Below are positions 18,304-28,607 of a DNA stretch of 64,000 bases, piece after piece. Position 1 is the first letter of the stretch; every line of letters starts with the position of its first letter. The DNA is from Novosphingobium profundi. Its GTDB lineage: Bacteria; Pseudomonadota; Alphaproteobacteria; Sphingomonadales; Sphingomonadaceae. Made by a program: the position numbers and the translations under genes. Under the pieces are notes generated by a model. The model was not told the DNA's origin. It saw only the letters and a list, made by a program, of their open reading frames with translations, and did no database searches. The DNA lies in NCBI RefSeq assembly GCF_018491765.1, contig NZ_JABWCU010000012.1:124001-188000 (forward strand), written 5' to 3'.

Positions 18304-18341
18304 AAAAGCCCTGCAAGGTTCTCTCCTTGCAGGGCTTTTTT
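18304..18341. terminator. Bidirectional intrinsic terminator
   Basis: AAAAGCCCTGCAAGG (18304-18318) pairs with CCTTGCAGGGCTTTT around a six-base loop, followed on the plus strand by a run of six Ts. The A-run on the 5' side gives a U-tract in the other direction, so it can serve both the monooxygenase gene and the convergent Amt-like gene. Confidence 0.92.
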
Positions 18342-18343
18342 GT

Positions 18344-19660
18344 TCAGGCTTCGCCGTTTGATGCCGTGTCTAGGCCATTCGCCTCGCGATCCTGTGATAC
18401 CCGCATGGGCAGGGCAACCGAGACCATGGTGGCGAGAACGAGGCTGGCGATCATCGACCAGGCCGCCGCGACGAGGACGCCGAAACCTTGTGCCAGAAAC
18501 GGGCTTGCGAAAGCAAAGTGCGGATCGAAGCCGGTTCCGCCCAGAGCGGGAGAGAGGAACGGTACGGCCAAGAGTGAACCGGAAATGCCCGCGCCCGCGA
18601 AGATTGCGATGACAAGGCCGGCGTCGTGAATGCGCGCGGAGCGGTGCAGGAGGCAGGCCACCTGATGGCCAGCGATCGTACCAAGGAGCGCAACCACGGT
18701 CGCGCCGCCGGGCGAAACGTAGCCTGCGCTCGTGGCTACGGCCGCAAGGCCAGCCAATGTGCCGCGCGCGAGGGAAAGCGCGCCAGCCGTTGCCGAGCGC
18801 CATTGGGTGAGAGCGCTCCAGACGAGGGCTCCGGTGGCCCCGGCGAGCAGGGTTGAAAGCATCGCGGCCGCGGCATCGTCGTTCGCGGTCATCGCGCCTG
18901 CGCCGGCGCTTGCGACACGTCCGACCATGAACAGGAAGGCGCCGAGCACGGTGAGGACTTGCCCCAGCGGCGCGATCGCGGTCTGGCGTCGGGGGCCGAC
19001 GATGAGGGCGAGCGTGACGGCGCTCGTCCCGCAGGTCGTCGCCAGGACGATGCCGCCATTCCAGTCGAACGTGCCGAACGAGGCGGCAAGCCACCCGCCG
19101 CCCCAGATCCAGTGCGCCATCGGAGCGTAGACGACGAGCGACCACAGGCCGGTGAAGGCGAGCAGCCAGCGCGTGCGCACGCGCCCGGCGAGCGCCCCCG
19201 CGACAAGCGTGGGCGCGAGGGTCGCTCCGATCATCTGGAACAGGGCATAGGCGCTCTCGGGAATCTGTGTGCCCGCGCGAATATTGGCGAGGTTCGCCAG
19301 CATCCATGCGTTTCCGCTGCCCAATATGCCCCCGCTGACCGAACCGAAGGCGAGGGTGTAGCCGACGAGCGTCCACGAAAGCACGCCCAGCAGTGCGACC
19401 TCAATACATTGAAAAAGCACGGTTGCCTGGCTTCGCCCTGGGGTTTGTCCGCTTGCAAAGAGTGCGAAGCCGGGCAGGCTGGTGAAGAGTGCGAGGCACG
19501 TCGCGGCCAGGAGCCAGGCGGTGTCGCCGCCATTGGCCATGTCGTAGGCTCCGTCCTGGGCCAATGCCGGCGCGCTCGAAGTCAAAAGCAGGAGTGCGAG
19601 CGGTCCGATCCAGGCGCGCCTCCAAGATGCGAAGCCGCGCTGTCTGCCGTGCCAATCCAT
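18344..19660 (-). CDS. Amt/Rh-type ammonium transporter homologue with altered pore
   Basis: 438 residues: signal peptide (ending APALA-Q), then about 11 transmembrane segments and the conserved Amt C-terminal tail (LPMRVSQDREANGLD). Family landmarks are clear: GGDTAWLL at the start, MAHWIWGGGWLAASFG, and LGGTGF. Aligned by eye to E. coli AmtB, W148 and D160 are kept (W186, D199), but the phenylalanine gate F107/F215 becomes G145/R248 and the twin histidines H168/H318 become A207/F354. Ammonium conduction is therefore doubtful; a sensor or different substrate is possible. No glnK gene is adjacent, unlike typical amtB loci. ATG 19660 follows GGGAGTGG. Confidence 0.82.
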   Translation of the reverse strand: MDWHGRQRGFASWRRAWIGPLALLLLTSSAPALAQDGAYDMANGGDTAWLLAATCLALFTSLPGFALFASGQTPGRSQATVLFQCIEVALLGVLSWTLVGYTLAFGSVSGGILGSGNAWMLANLANIRAGTQIPESAYALFQMIGATLAPTLVAGALAGRVRTRWLLAFTGLWSLVVYAPMAHWIWGGGWLAASFGTFDWNGGIVLATTCGTSAVTLALIVGPRRQTAIAPLGQVLTVLGAFLFMVGRVASAGAGAMTANDDAAAAMLSTLLAGATGALVWSALTQWRSATAGALSLARGTLAGLAAVATSAGYVSPGGATVVALLGTIAGHQVACLLHRSARIHDAGLVIAIFAGAGISGSLLAVPFLSPALGGTGFDPHFAFASPFLAQGFGVLVAAAWSMIASLVLATMVSVALPMRVSQDREANGLDTASNGEA

Positions 19661-19785
19661 CCGCCCACTCCCGATCCGGCCAAGGCCAGCCCCTGACCGT
19701 TGGGGAACGCTTAGAGCACAGCAACATTGGAAGACAAGTGCTTGGTCAAGCGGGTAAAAGTGCCTGGCTCCAGAATCTCGACGAT

Positions 19786-20799
19786 CTACGCTGGCAACAC
19801 CTGGTCGGGTGGCCGGTGGCCATCGACCCAGAAGCGGATATTGGCGATGACCTTCTCGCCCGCGGTTTCGCGCCCTTCGAGAGTTGCGCTTCCCAGATGG
19901 GGGAGGGCGACGAGGTTGGGAGCGGCCAGCAGGCCCGGATCGACGTTAGGTTCGCGGGCGAAGACGTCGAGGCCCGCGCCCGCGATACGTCCGGATTGCA
20001 GGGCTTCGATCAGGGCAGCCTCGTCGACCAAAGCGCCGCGTCCGGTATTGATCACGCAGGCCTCGCGCTTCATCTCGTTGAGCCTCTCGGCATTGACGAG
20101 GTGGTGCGTCGCGGGTGTGAGCGGGCAATGCAGGGTGACCGCATCGGCCTCGCGAAAGAGGCGCTCGACATCCGGCTCGAACCGGGCCGCGAGGATGTTC
20201 TCGAGCGCTTCGGGCAGGCGGTGGCGATTATGATAGAGCACGTCCATCCCGAAAGCACGGGCGCGGTGGGCCACGGCCTGGCCGATGCGCCCCATTCCCA
20301 CGATACCCAGTTTCTTGCGGGCGAGGCTGCGGCCGAGCATGCTGGTCGGGCTCCAGCCTTGCCATTCGCCGTTCTTCAGGGTCTGCGCGGCCGGCTGTAA
20401 GCGGCGCATCACGAAAATGAGCAAGGCGAACGTGAGGTCCGCGGTGTCGTCGGTGAACACGCCCGGGGTGTTGGTGACGAGGATTTGACGCGCGCGCGCG
20501 GCGCGCAAGTCGATATGTTCGGTTCCAGCGCCGAAACTGGCGATCATGCCCAGGCGATCCCCCGCGCCTTCGATCAACGCCTCGTCGATCGTGTCGGTCA
20601 CCGTAGGCACGAGCACATCGCAGGACGCCATGGCCTCAGCGAGTTGGTCGCGGCTGAAAGGGGTATCGGTTTCGTTGAGCGTAACGTCGAAGAGTTCGCG
20701 CATGCGCTGTTCGATCGAAGGCGCGAGCCGGCGGGTTACCACCACGCTTGGGCGGATGGGTACGGAACGCTCCGGAAACGGGGTCGCGGGCTCGATCAT
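19786..20799 (-). CDS. D-isomer 2-hydroxyacid dehydrogenase (glyoxylate/hydroxypyruvate reductase type)
   Basis: 337 residues, NAD(P)-dependent. The Rossmann motif is GIVGMGRIGQAVAHRARAFG; catalytic residues are Arg in INTGRGALVDE, Glu in AREPNVDP and His in LPHLGSAT. The spacing and the SFGAGTEHIDL segment fit glyoxylate/hydroxypyruvate reductases better than phosphoglycerate dehydrogenase, which would carry an ACT domain. It likely reduces glyoxylate or hydroxypyruvate in the cytoplasm. ATG 20799 gives a slightly long N-terminus (MIEPATPFPERSVPIRPSVVV). It is divergent from the SH3 gene across 82 bases. Confidence 0.9.
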   Translation of the reverse strand: MIEPATPFPERSVPIRPSVVVTRRLAPSIEQRMRELFDVTLNETDTPFSRDQLAEAMASCDVLVPTVTDTIDEALIEGAGDRLGMIASFGAGTEHIDLRAARARQILVTNTPGVFTDDTADLTFALLIFVMRRLQPAAQTLKNGEWQGWSPTSMLGRSLARKKLGIVGMGRIGQAVAHRARAFGMDVLYHNRHRLPEALENILAARFEPDVERLFREADAVTLHCPLTPATHHLVNAERLNEMKREACVINTGRGALVDEAALIEALQSGRIAGAGLDVFAREPNVDPGLLAAPNLVALPHLGSATLEGRETAGEKVIANIRFWVDGHRPPDQVLPA

Positions 20800-20881
20800 T
20801 GCGAATTCGGGCTATCGCCGTCCACAGTCTCCGGGTCAAGACGTCTTGATGCGGGTGGGCAAGCGGCGGTAAGCCGGGGCG

Positions 20882-21355
20882 ATGTGGTGTAGATCCCTAA
20901 TTCCGGCGGTGCTCGCCGTCTCCTTCCTCGCCCCGTCCGCGCAGGCCGCCGATGACGACAAGGTGCCCTATTGGGCCTCGATCGACGTCGACGAGGCCAA
21001 CTTGCGCGTGGGGCCGGGCAACAGCTTCCGGATCGACTGGGTCTATCATCGGCCGCATCTGCCGGTAAAGGTGATCCGTCGCGAAGGGCCCTGGCGCCAG
21101 ATCGAGGATCCCGACGGGACGCGCGGCTGGATGCGCGATCTGCTGCTCTCGCGGCAACGCGCCGGGATCGTGCGCGGCGAAGGCCTTGTCGAAATGCACG
21201 CGGAGGCGAGTTCCGCTTCCGCGGTGCTCTGGAAGATCGAACCGGGTGTCGTAGGCTTGCTGGGGGAATGTGAGCACGACTGGTGCGCCTTCAATATCCA
21301 GGGGCATCGCGGCTTCGTGCCCGAGGACGATCTGTGGGGTTCGGGGGAACCCTGA
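20882..21355 (+). CDS. Exported bacterial SH3-domain protein
   Basis: 157 residues with a signal peptide (LIPAVLAVSFLAPSAQA-A). The mature part holds two SH3-like repeats: DVDEANLRVGPGNSFRIDWVY ... GTRGWMRDLLL, and MHAEASSASAVLWKIEPGVVG ... GHRGFVPEDDLWG. These match the SH3b/SH3-4 type that binds peptidoglycan or other envelope partners. There is no catalytic domain. Its frequent position beside a 2-hydroxyacid dehydrogenase is from memory of related genomes and is not functional evidence. ATG 20882 is the only reasonable start. Confidence 0.87.
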   Translation: MWCRSLIPAVLAVSFLAPSAQAADDDKVPYWASIDVDEANLRVGPGNSFRIDWVYHRPHLPVKVIRREGPWRQIEDPDGTRGWMRDLLLSRQRAGIVRGEGLVEMHAEASSASAVLWKIEPGVVGLLGECEHDWCAFNIQGHRGFVPEDDLWGSGEP

Positions 21356-21386
21356 TCCTCGCGGCCCAACCTGATGCAGGAACGAA

Positions 21387-21420
21387 AGAGCCCCGCAAGG
21401 TCCGGACCTTGCGGGGCTCT
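21387..21420. terminator. Bidirectional intrinsic terminator
   Basis: AGAGCCCCGCAAGGT (21387-21401) pairs with ACCTTGCGGGGCTCT (21406-21420) around CCGG. It lies between the convergent SH3 and thiolase genes. The T-tract is interrupted by Cs (CTCTCTCG). Confidence 0.82.
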
Positions 21421-21444
21421 CTCGTTCGGGTGCAATAGCTAAGA

Positions 21445-22638
21445 TCAGGCGATTTCGACGGCGATTGCGGTGGCTTCACCGCCGCCGATGCAGAGCGATG
21501 CGATGCCCCGCTTCAGCCCGCGCGCCTTCAGGGCGTTGACCAGCGTCACGATGATGCGGGTGCCCGAGGCGCCGATCGGGTGGCCGAGTGCGGTCGCGCC
21601 GCCGTTCACGTTGACCTTCTCGTGGGGGATGGCGAGGTCCTTGATCGCAAACATCGCGACGCAGGCGAAAGCCTCGTTCACTTCGAAGAGGTCGACGTCG
21701 TCCACGCTCCATCCGGTCTTCTTCAAGAGCTTGCCGATCGCGCCGACGGGGGCCGTGGTGAAGTCCTTGGGCTCCTGCGCATGGGCTTCGACGGCAACGA
21801 CCGTGGCGACCGGTGCCAGGCCCTTGGCTTCGGCCACGCTCTTGCGGGTGAGTACCAGGGCTGCGGCACCGTCCGAGATCGAGCTTGACGAGGCGGCCGT
21901 GATCGTGCCGTCTTTGGCAAAGGCGGCGCGCAAAGTGCGGATCTTGTCGGGATTGCCCTTGGGGGGCTGTTCGTCGGTGTCGACGAGGATTTCGCCCTTG
22001 CGGGTCTTGACCGTGACCGGAACAACCTCGCCGGCGAAGGCGCCCGATGTGATCGCTTCGTTGGCGCGGCGCAGCGACTCGATCGAGTATTCGTCCTGCA
22101 TGTCGCGCGTGAGCTGGTATTCATCGGCCGTCACTTGCGCGAAGGAGCCCATCGAGGCGCCTTCGTAAGCGTCTTCAAGGCCGTCGAGGAACATGTGGTC
22201 GTAGATCGTGTCGTGTCCCGCGCGGGCACCCGCGCGGTGCTTCTTGGAGAGGTATGGCGCGTTGGTCATCGATTCCATGCCGCCAGCAATGGCGAGATCG
22301 ATCGAGCCCGAAGCGAGCGCTTCGGCGCCCATGATCACGGTCTGCATGCCCGAGCCGCAGACCTTGTTGACCGTGGTGGCCTGGACCGACTTGGGCAGCC
22401 CGGCCTTGAGTGCGGCCTGGCGGGCAGGAGCCTGGCCAAGCCCGGCCGGAAGCACGCAGCCCATGTAGATCCGCTCGATGTCCTCTCCGGCCACGCCGGA
22501 GCGCTCGACGGCGGCCTTGACCGCGGCGGCGCCAAGCTGCGTCGCGTCGACATCGGCCAGGGCTCCCATCAATCCGCCCATGGGGGTGCGCGCGTACGAA
22601 AGGATGACGATGGGGTCGGATGCGGAAATCTGGTTCAT
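21445..22638 (-). CDS. Acetyl-CoA C-acyltransferase (thiolase)
   Basis: 397 residues; condenses or cleaves acyl-CoA, probably acetoacetyl-CoA. The acylated nucleophile is C94 in NKVCGSGMQT; other thiolase signatures are NEAFA (His/Asn pocket), GGATALGHPIGASG with the catalytic His, and CIGGGE with the second Cys. Length is that of biosynthetic thiolases (PhaA/AtoB type). Whether it serves polyhydroxybutyrate synthesis or beta-oxidation is undecided, because no phaB, phaC or fad gene is adjacent. ATG 22638 has AGGAGAGG upstream. A terminator follows. Confidence 0.94.
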   Translation of the reverse strand: MNQISASDPIVILSYARTPMGGLMGALADVDATQLGAAAVKAAVERSGVAGEDIERIYMGCVLPAGLGQAPARQAALKAGLPKSVQATTVNKVCGSGMQTVIMGAEALASGSIDLAIAGGMESMTNAPYLSKKHRAGARAGHDTIYDHMFLDGLEDAYEGASMGSFAQVTADEYQLTRDMQDEYSIESLRRANEAITSGAFAGEVVPVTVKTRKGEILVDTDEQPPKGNPDKIRTLRAAFAKDGTITAASSSSISDGAAALVLTRKSVAEAKGLAPVATVVAVEAHAQEPKDFTTAPVGAIGKLLKKTGWSVDDVDLFEVNEAFACVAMFAIKDLAIPHEKVNVNGGATALGHPIGASGTRIIVTLVNALKARGLKRGIASLCIGGGEATAIAVEIA

Positions 22639-23184
22639 GGCTCGGAGCCTCTCCTGCTCGATTGTAGAATGCCTTGTTCACGGATAATGCTGCGCTGCGC
22701 CATTTTCAATGTGGCATGGTGCACGTGCCGCTGTTTCCCGAGCCTCATTACGCCCGCGATGCTGAGATCCGATGACACTTGCCGGCGAGCGTGGGGTGGG
22801 CTTCGCAATCCGGACCGCGCCGCCCACTTGTACTTCGGATCGTAGTCCATGTTCTTCTGCAAATAAGTCGCAATAGCACTAAATGGCGGCGAAAGCAGAG
22901 GAAAGCGGGGCGAATCGTCTATAGTGGGCTTGCAAAAAGGTCATCTACATGTGCGCGCAAATGCAGTTTATTACAGCGAATGCGGGGTGAACGCAGGGGG
23001 CGCCGCGATCGGATCCGCGAAATCGGGCCATTTTGTTGCAGCGCAGTGCGCTCGCGAGGATTATTCCCCACGAGTACCTTGCGGAGTACCAAGGGGTGGC
23101 CTAAGGACCCGCTCATCAATGATGGAGCTGCCAATTGGGCAAACTGTCCAGCGGCATTCCGACCCGGTAAGAGGCAAGAGAGCA
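22639..23184. other. Intergenic region upstream of the nuo operon
   Basis: This 546-base gap separates the divergent thiolase and nuoA starts and must hold the nuo promoter. I see no convincing gene: reading frames across it lack ribosome-binding sites or family resemblance. A TATAGT (22920-22925) resembles a -10 box but has no good -35. The last 100 bases contain a repeated GAGTACC (23070-23076 and 23083-23089) and a small CCTTG/CAAGG stem. Its length and lack of genes suggest a long leader or several regulatory sites. Confidence 0.5.
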
Positions 23185-23559
23185 TTGACCGATCTGTCGC
23201 AATATCTGCCGATTCTGATTTTCCTCGTGATCGCGCTCGGCCTGTCCGCGGTGATTGTTTTCCTGCCCATGGGCGTGGCGCACCTGACCGGCGCGGCCAA
23301 GCCGAACGCCGACAAGCTGAGCGAGTATGAATGCGGTTTTCCCGCCTTCGAGGATCCGCGTAGCCAGTTCGACGTGCGCTTCTACCTGGTCGCGATCCTC
23401 TTCATCGTCTTCGATCTCGAGGCTGCGTTCCTGTTTCCCTGGGCCATTTCGCTCGACGTCACCCGCTGGGCCGGGTGGGGTACGATGATGGTGTTCCTCG
23501 GTGAGCTGGCCATCGGCCTCGCCTATGCATGGAAGAAGGGAGCTCTGGACTGGGAATGA
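23185..23559 (+). CDS. nuoA: NADH-quinone oxidoreductase subunit A
   Basis: Small membrane-arm subunit of respiratory complex I with three transmembrane helices ([57 protein letters not shown]), 124 residues. The conserved loop [24 protein letters not shown] is the NuoA signature. I place the start at TTG 23185 (TDLSQYLP...), preceded by AAGAGG ten bases upstream and matching where homologues begin; upstream in-frame ATGs would add unconserved residues. It is the first gene of the nuo operon and overlaps nuoB by ATGA. Confidence 0.93.
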   Translation: MTDLSQYLPILIFLVIALGLSAVIVFLPMGVAHLTGAAKPNADKLSEYECGFPAFEDPRSQFDVRFYLVAILFIVFDLEAAFLFPWAISLDVTRWAGWGTMMVFLGELAIGLAYAWKKGALDWE

Positions 23560-24119
23560 GCACGCTCGTGAACGCATCCGGACAGCCGCTCGCATCGGGG
23601 CAGGGGGGAGCGATCACCCCTCCCGATCAGGCGTTTTTCAACGACCTCAATCAGGAAGTCTCCGATAAGGGCTTCCTCGTTACCTCGACCGAGGATCTCT
23701 TCCAGTGGGCCCGTACCGGTTCGCTGTGGTGGATGACCTTCGGTCTGGCCTGCTGCGCGGTGGAGATGATCCACGTCAACATGCCCCGCTATGACATGGA
23801 GCGCTTCGGTGCTGCCCCGCGCGCCTCGCCGCGCCAGTCGGACGTGATGATCGTCGCGGGAACGCTGTGCAACAAGATGGCCCCGGCGCTGCGCAAGGTC
23901 TACGACCAGATGTCGGAGCCCAAGTACGTCATCTCGATGGGCTCGTGCGCCAACGGTGGCGGCTACTACCACTACAGCTACAGCGTCGTGCGCGGTTGCG
24001 ACCGCATCGTTCCCGTCGACATCTACGTCCCGGGCTGCCCGCCGACCGCCGAGGCGCTGCTTTACGGCATCATGCAGTTGCAGCGGAAGATCCGCCGCGT
24101 CGGCACGGTCGAGCGTTGA
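23556..24119 (+). CDS. nuoB: NADH-quinone oxidoreductase subunit B
   Basis: 187-residue peripheral-arm subunit that carries the N2 [4Fe-4S] cluster next to the quinone site. Ligands are visible: tandem cysteines C66-C67 (LACCAVE), C131 ([11 protein letters not shown]) and C161 (VPGCPPTAE). The start ATG 23556 overlaps the nuoA stop. Upstream in-frame residues belong to nuoA sequence. Length and motifs are entirely standard. Confidence 0.97.
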   Translation: MSTLVNASGQPLASGQGGAITPPDQAFFNDLNQEVSDKGFLVTSTEDLFQWARTGSLWWMTFGLACCAVEMIHVNMPRYDMERFGAAPRASPRQSDVMIVAGTLCNKMAPALRKVYDQMSEPKYVISMGSCANGGGYYHYSYSVVRGCDRIVPVDIYVPGCPPTAEALLYGIMQLQRKIRRVGTVER

Positions 24120-24133
24120 GAGAGGACCGAGAC

Positions 24134-24889
24134 ATGCCCGTTCTTCACTCCGCTCCCCGCTACGCCTCGAACGAGGGCGTCATCGAGAGCCTCGCCACCG
24201 CGCTTGGCGCGATGCTGGTTTCGGCCACCGAGCAGCACGGCGAGATCGTGCTCACGATCGCCCGTCCCGAGATCGCCAATGCCCTCAAGCTGCTTCGTGA
24301 CGAGCACGAATACCAGCAGCTCATGGAAATGGCCGGTGTCGACTATCCCTCGCGCGCGGAGCGCTTCGAGGTGGTCTACATGCTGCTCTCGGTGACCAAG
24401 AACCACCGCCTGCTCGTCAAGTGCACGGCTTCGGAAAGCACTCCGGTGCCGACCGTGACGACGCTCTGGCACAACGCGGGCTGGCTCGAACGCGAAGTCT
24501 TCGACATGTACGGCGTCATCTTCGCCGGCAACAAGGATCTTCGCCGCATCCTCACCGACTACGGTTTCGAGGGGCATCCGTTCCGCAAGGACTTCCCGCT
24601 CACCGGCTATGTCGAACTGCGCTATTCGCAGGAAGATAAGCGCGTGGTCTACGAGCCGGTCAAGCTGGCGCAGGACTTCCGCACCTTCGACTACATGAGC
24701 CCGTGGGAAGGATCGGACTACATCCTTCCGGGTGACGAGAAGGCCGCTCCGGCCTCGCCGCCGGTCGAGCAGAAGAAGACGACGGATTCGCCCAAGGACA
24801 CCGGTGCCGACAAGGGCGCGGATGCGAAGGCGGCCGACAAGGCTTCCGCGCCCGCGCCTGCGACGGACGCGAAGGGAGACAAGGCATGA
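24134..24889 (+). CDS. nuoC: NADH-quinone oxidoreductase subunit C with charged C-terminal tail
   Basis: Peripheral-arm subunit, 251 residues. The 30-kDa domain signature is intact ([55 protein letters not shown]). After residue about 200 ([15 protein letters not shown]) there is a roughly 45-residue Lys/Asp/Ala-rich tail that is not part of the domain and looks disordered. ATG 24134 has GAGGA upstream, 14 bases after nuoB. The tail lies just before the ATGA overlap with nuoD; separate nuoC and nuoD genes are normal for alphaproteobacteria, unlike the fused E. coli nuoCD. Confidence 0.96.
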   Translation: MPVLHSAPRYASNEGVIESLATALGAMLVSATEQHGEIVLTIARPEIANALKLLRDEHEYQQLMEMAGVDYPSRAERFEVVYMLLSVTKNHRLLVKCTASESTPVPTVTTLWHNAGWLEREVFDMYGVIFAGNKDLRRILTDYGFEGHPFRKDFPLTGYVELRYSQEDKRVVYEPVKLAQDFRTFDYMSPWEGSDYILPGDEKAAPASPPVEQKKTTDSPKDTGADKGADAKAADKASAPAPATDAKGDKA

Positions 24890-26097
24890 GCATGCAGCTC
24901 GAGCAGTCGCCGACCACCGGCGATGACGTCATCACCAACTACACGATCAACTTCGGCCCGCAGCACCCCGCGGCCCACGGCGTTTTGCGCATGGTCATGG
25001 AGCTCGACGGCGAGATCATCGAGCGCATCGACCCGCACGTCGGCCTGCTGCACCGTGGCACCGAGAAGCTGATCGAGAACAAGACCTATCTCCAGGCGCT
25101 GCCCTACTTCGACCGGCTCGACTACTGTTCGCCGCTCGGCATGGAATACAGCTACGTCCTGGCGATCGAGAAGATGCTGAACGTCGAGGTTCCGCTGCGT
25201 GCGCAGTACTTGCGCGTGCTCTTCGCGGAACTGACCCGCATCTCGAACCACATGATGAACATCGGCAGCCACATCATGGACATCGGCGCGATGACGCCGA
25301 ACCTGTGGCTATTCGAGATTCGCGAGGATTGCCTCAACTTCTTCGAGCGCGCCTCGGGTGCACGCATGCACTCGGCCTGGTTCCGCCCCGGTGGCGTGCA
25401 CCAGGACGTGCCGCTCAAGCTGCTCGCCGATCTCGGCGAATGGCTCGATACGCGCCTGCCCGAACTGTTCGAGGACGCCATGAGCCTCGTCATCGACAAC
25501 CGCATCTTCAAGCAGCGCAACGTCGACATCGCCGTTGTCAGCAAGGAAGACGCGCTGGCCTGGGGTTTCTCCGGCCCGATGATCCGCGGTGCGGGCATCC
25601 CCTGGGACATCCGCAAGAGCCAGCCCTACGACGTCTACGACCGCATGGAATTCGACGTGCCGGTCGCGACCGAGTCCGACTGCTACGGCCGTTTCATGGT
25701 CCGCGTCGAGGAAGTGCGCCAGTCGGCCAAGATCATGAAGCAGTGCCTCGCGCAGATGCCCGAAGGCCCGATCATGACCGCCGACCGCAAGGTTGGTCCG
25801 CCCAAGCGCGCCGAGATGAAGAGCTCGATGGAATCGCTGATCCATCACTTCAAGCTCTACACCGAAGGCTTCCACGTGCCTGCGGGCGAAGTCTACGTCG
25901 CGACGGAAAGCCCCAAGGGTGAATTCGGCGTCTATCTGGTCTCGGATGGCTCCAACAAGCCGTACCGCTGCAAGATCCGTCCGACCGCGTTCAGCCACCT
26001 CCAGGCGATGGACTTCATGTGCAAGGGCCACATGCTGCCCGACGCGACCGCGATCCTGGGCGCTCTCGACATCGTGTTCGGGGAGTGTGACCGTTGA
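24886..26097 (+). CDS. nuoD: NADH-quinone oxidoreductase subunit D
   Basis: 403-residue 49-kDa subunit that forms the quinone cavity with NuoB. Conserved elements are [38 protein letters not shown] and the C-terminal DIVFGECDR, with the quinone-binding His in QHPAAHG. The start ATG 24886 sits in the nuoC stop codon. The stop codon overlaps the TTG start of the following NTF2-like gene. Confidence 0.97.
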   Translation: MSMQLEQSPTTGDDVITNYTINFGPQHPAAHGVLRMVMELDGEIIERIDPHVGLLHRGTEKLIENKTYLQALPYFDRLDYCSPLGMEYSYVLAIEKMLNVEVPLRAQYLRVLFAELTRISNHMMNIGSHIMDIGAMTPNLWLFEIREDCLNFFERASGARMHSAWFRPGGVHQDVPLKLLADLGEWLDTRLPELFEDAMSLVIDNRIFKQRNVDIAVVSKEDALAWGFSGPMIRGAGIPWDIRKSQPYDVYDRMEFDVPVATESDCYGRFMVRVEEVRQSAKIMKQCLAQMPEGPIMTADRKVGPPKRAEMKSSMESLIHHFKLYTEGFHVPAGEVYVATESPKGEFGVYLVSDGSNKPYRCKIRPTAFSHLQAMDFMCKGHMLPDATAILGALDIVFGECDR

Positions 26098-26444
26098 GCA
26101 AGCTTGAAATCGCCAAGGCCATGATCGCGGCCTACAACGCGCAGGACGCCGACCTATACGTTTCGTACATGACCGAGGACGCTTGTGAGGCGGGCTACCG
26201 CGGTGCCGTTGTTCGTGAGGGCAAGGAAGGCACGCGCACGGGGCTCAAGGATGCCTTCGCCAAGTGGCCACACAACCACGCCGAGATCGTCTCGATCGAG
26301 GAAACCGACAACTTCGTCGTGTTCCGTGAGCACGTGACACGCGGCGAAGCCTCGGATGGCAGCGAACTCGTCGCGCCGTTCGACGTGCTGGCCGTCTACA
26401 GCTTCGAGGGCGACAAGTGCGCGCGCGTGGAGTTCATCCGATGA
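26094..26444 (+). CDS. NTF2-like (SnoaL/ketosteroid-isomerase fold) protein inside nuo operon
   Basis: 116 residues. The pattern [28 protein letters not shown], followed by a curved beta-sheet ([18 protein letters not shown]...[21 protein letters not shown]), is typical of the NTF2-like superfamily. No enzyme-specific catalytic pair can be assigned. The start is TTG 26094 overlapping the nuoD stop (TTGA), and its stop overlaps the next start (ATGA), so it is made in step with complex I subunits. It is not a known core or supernumerary complex I subunit to my knowledge; an assembly, binding or detoxifying role is speculation. Confidence 0.82.
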   Translation: MSKLEIAKAMIAAYNAQDADLYVSYMTEDACEAGYRGAVVREGKEGTRTGLKDAFAKWPHNHAEIVSIEETDNFVVFREHVTRGEASDGSELVAPFDVLAVYSFEGDKCARVEFIR

Positions 26445-26641
26445 AACTCTCGCAAGTGCAGATGCTGCGCGTCTGGGCAGGGCTTACGGGCCTCTGCCTC
26501 GTCGCGTTTTATTTCGGCATCCTGTCGGTTGGCGGTGCGCCGTCGCCGACGGTGGCGATGCTCGCGACTGCGATCGCGGGTTTTGAAATTTTCTTTTTCG
26601 GCCAGGAACAGTGGCTGAAGCGCAGAGGTAAGCATGGCTGA
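26441..26641 (+). CDS. 66-residue two-helix membrane protein inside nuo operon
   Basis: Small hydrophobic protein with two predicted transmembrane helices (about residues 10-30, VWAGLTGLCLVAFYFGILSV, and 38-54, with FEIFFFG) and a basic tail (KRRGKHG). I do not recognise a family. It starts at ATG 26441 within the stop of the NTF2-like gene and overlaps nuoE by eight bases, so it is translationally coupled on both sides. The location suggests a complex I accessory or assembly factor, but nothing in the sequence proves that. Confidence 0.75.
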   Translation: MKLSQVQMLRVWAGLTGLCLVAFYFGILSVGGAPSPTVAMLATAIAGFEIFFFGQEQWLKRRGKHG

Positions 26642-27302
26642 CCGCTATATCGAACCGGATACGCCGGAACTGCGGGCGCGCTGGGGCAATTTCGCCTGGA
26701 CGCCCGAAAACGCCGACAAGGCCAAGGACGTCCTTTCGCGCTATCCCGAAGGGCGCCAGCGCTCGGCGGTGATGCCTTTGCTCGATCTGGCCCAGCGCCA
26801 GGTGGGTGCCGAAGAGAACACGCAAGGCTGGCTCCCCATCCCGGTGATGGAATATGTGGCCGCCTATCTCGACATGCCGATCATCCGCGTCGTCGAGGTC
26901 GCGACCTTCTACACGATGTACAACATCGCGCCGATCGGTCGGTTCCACGTCCAGGTCTGCGGCACGACGCCCTGCATGCTGCGCGGGTCGGACGACATCA
27001 TCTCGGCCTGCAAGAAGCGCGGCATGAAGGCCGGGCACATCACCGCAGACGGCCTCTGGTCGTTCACCGAGGTGGAGTGCATGGGCAACTGCGCCTCGGC
27101 CCCGATGGTGCAGATCAACGACGACAACTACGAGGACCTCAACGTCGAGAACTTCGATAAGGTGCTCGATGCCCTGGCTCGCGGCGAGACGCCCAAGGCG
27201 GGCACGCAGGATCCCAACCGCCACACGGTCGAGCCGACCGGCGGTCCGACCACGCTGACCGCGATGGTCAGCGAAAACCACGATTACCGAGGGGAGTGGT
27301 AA
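26634..27302 (+). CDS. nuoE: NADH-quinone oxidoreductase subunit E
   Basis: 222-residue 24-kDa subunit of the NADH-oxidising module; binds the N1a [2Fe-2S] cluster. The four cysteines lie in VCGTTPCML and in VECMGNCASAP. The N-terminus (WTPENADKAKDVLSRYPEGRQ) is helical as usual. A 40-residue tail (ETPKAGTQDPNR...HDYRGEW) follows the domain, as in other alphaproteobacteria. ATG 26634 has AGAGG upstream. Confidence 0.96.
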   Translation: MADRYIEPDTPELRARWGNFAWTPENADKAKDVLSRYPEGRQRSAVMPLLDLAQRQVGAEENTQGWLPIPVMEYVAAYLDMPIIRVVEVATFYTMYNIAPIGRFHVQVCGTTPCMLRGSDDIISACKKRGMKAGHITADGLWSFTEVECMGNCASAPMVQINDDNYEDLNVENFDKVLDALARGETPKAGTQDPNRHTVEPTGGPTTLTAMVSENHDYRGEW

Positions 27303-27305
27303 GTC

Positions 27306-28606
<1,301 letters not shown>

Positions 28607-28607
<1 letters not shown>

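Noticed and set aside
22670-22740. TGC/GCA-rich stretch upstream of the thiolase as a PhaR-type binding site
   Set aside because: The motif is too degenerate to distinguish from background in GC-rich DNA, and no other polyhydroxybutyrate gene is adjacent.
22924-23184. 87-residue N-terminal extension of NuoA
   Set aside because: The extra residues are hydrophilic and unlike any NuoA; a TTG with AAGAGG upstream sits where homologues start.
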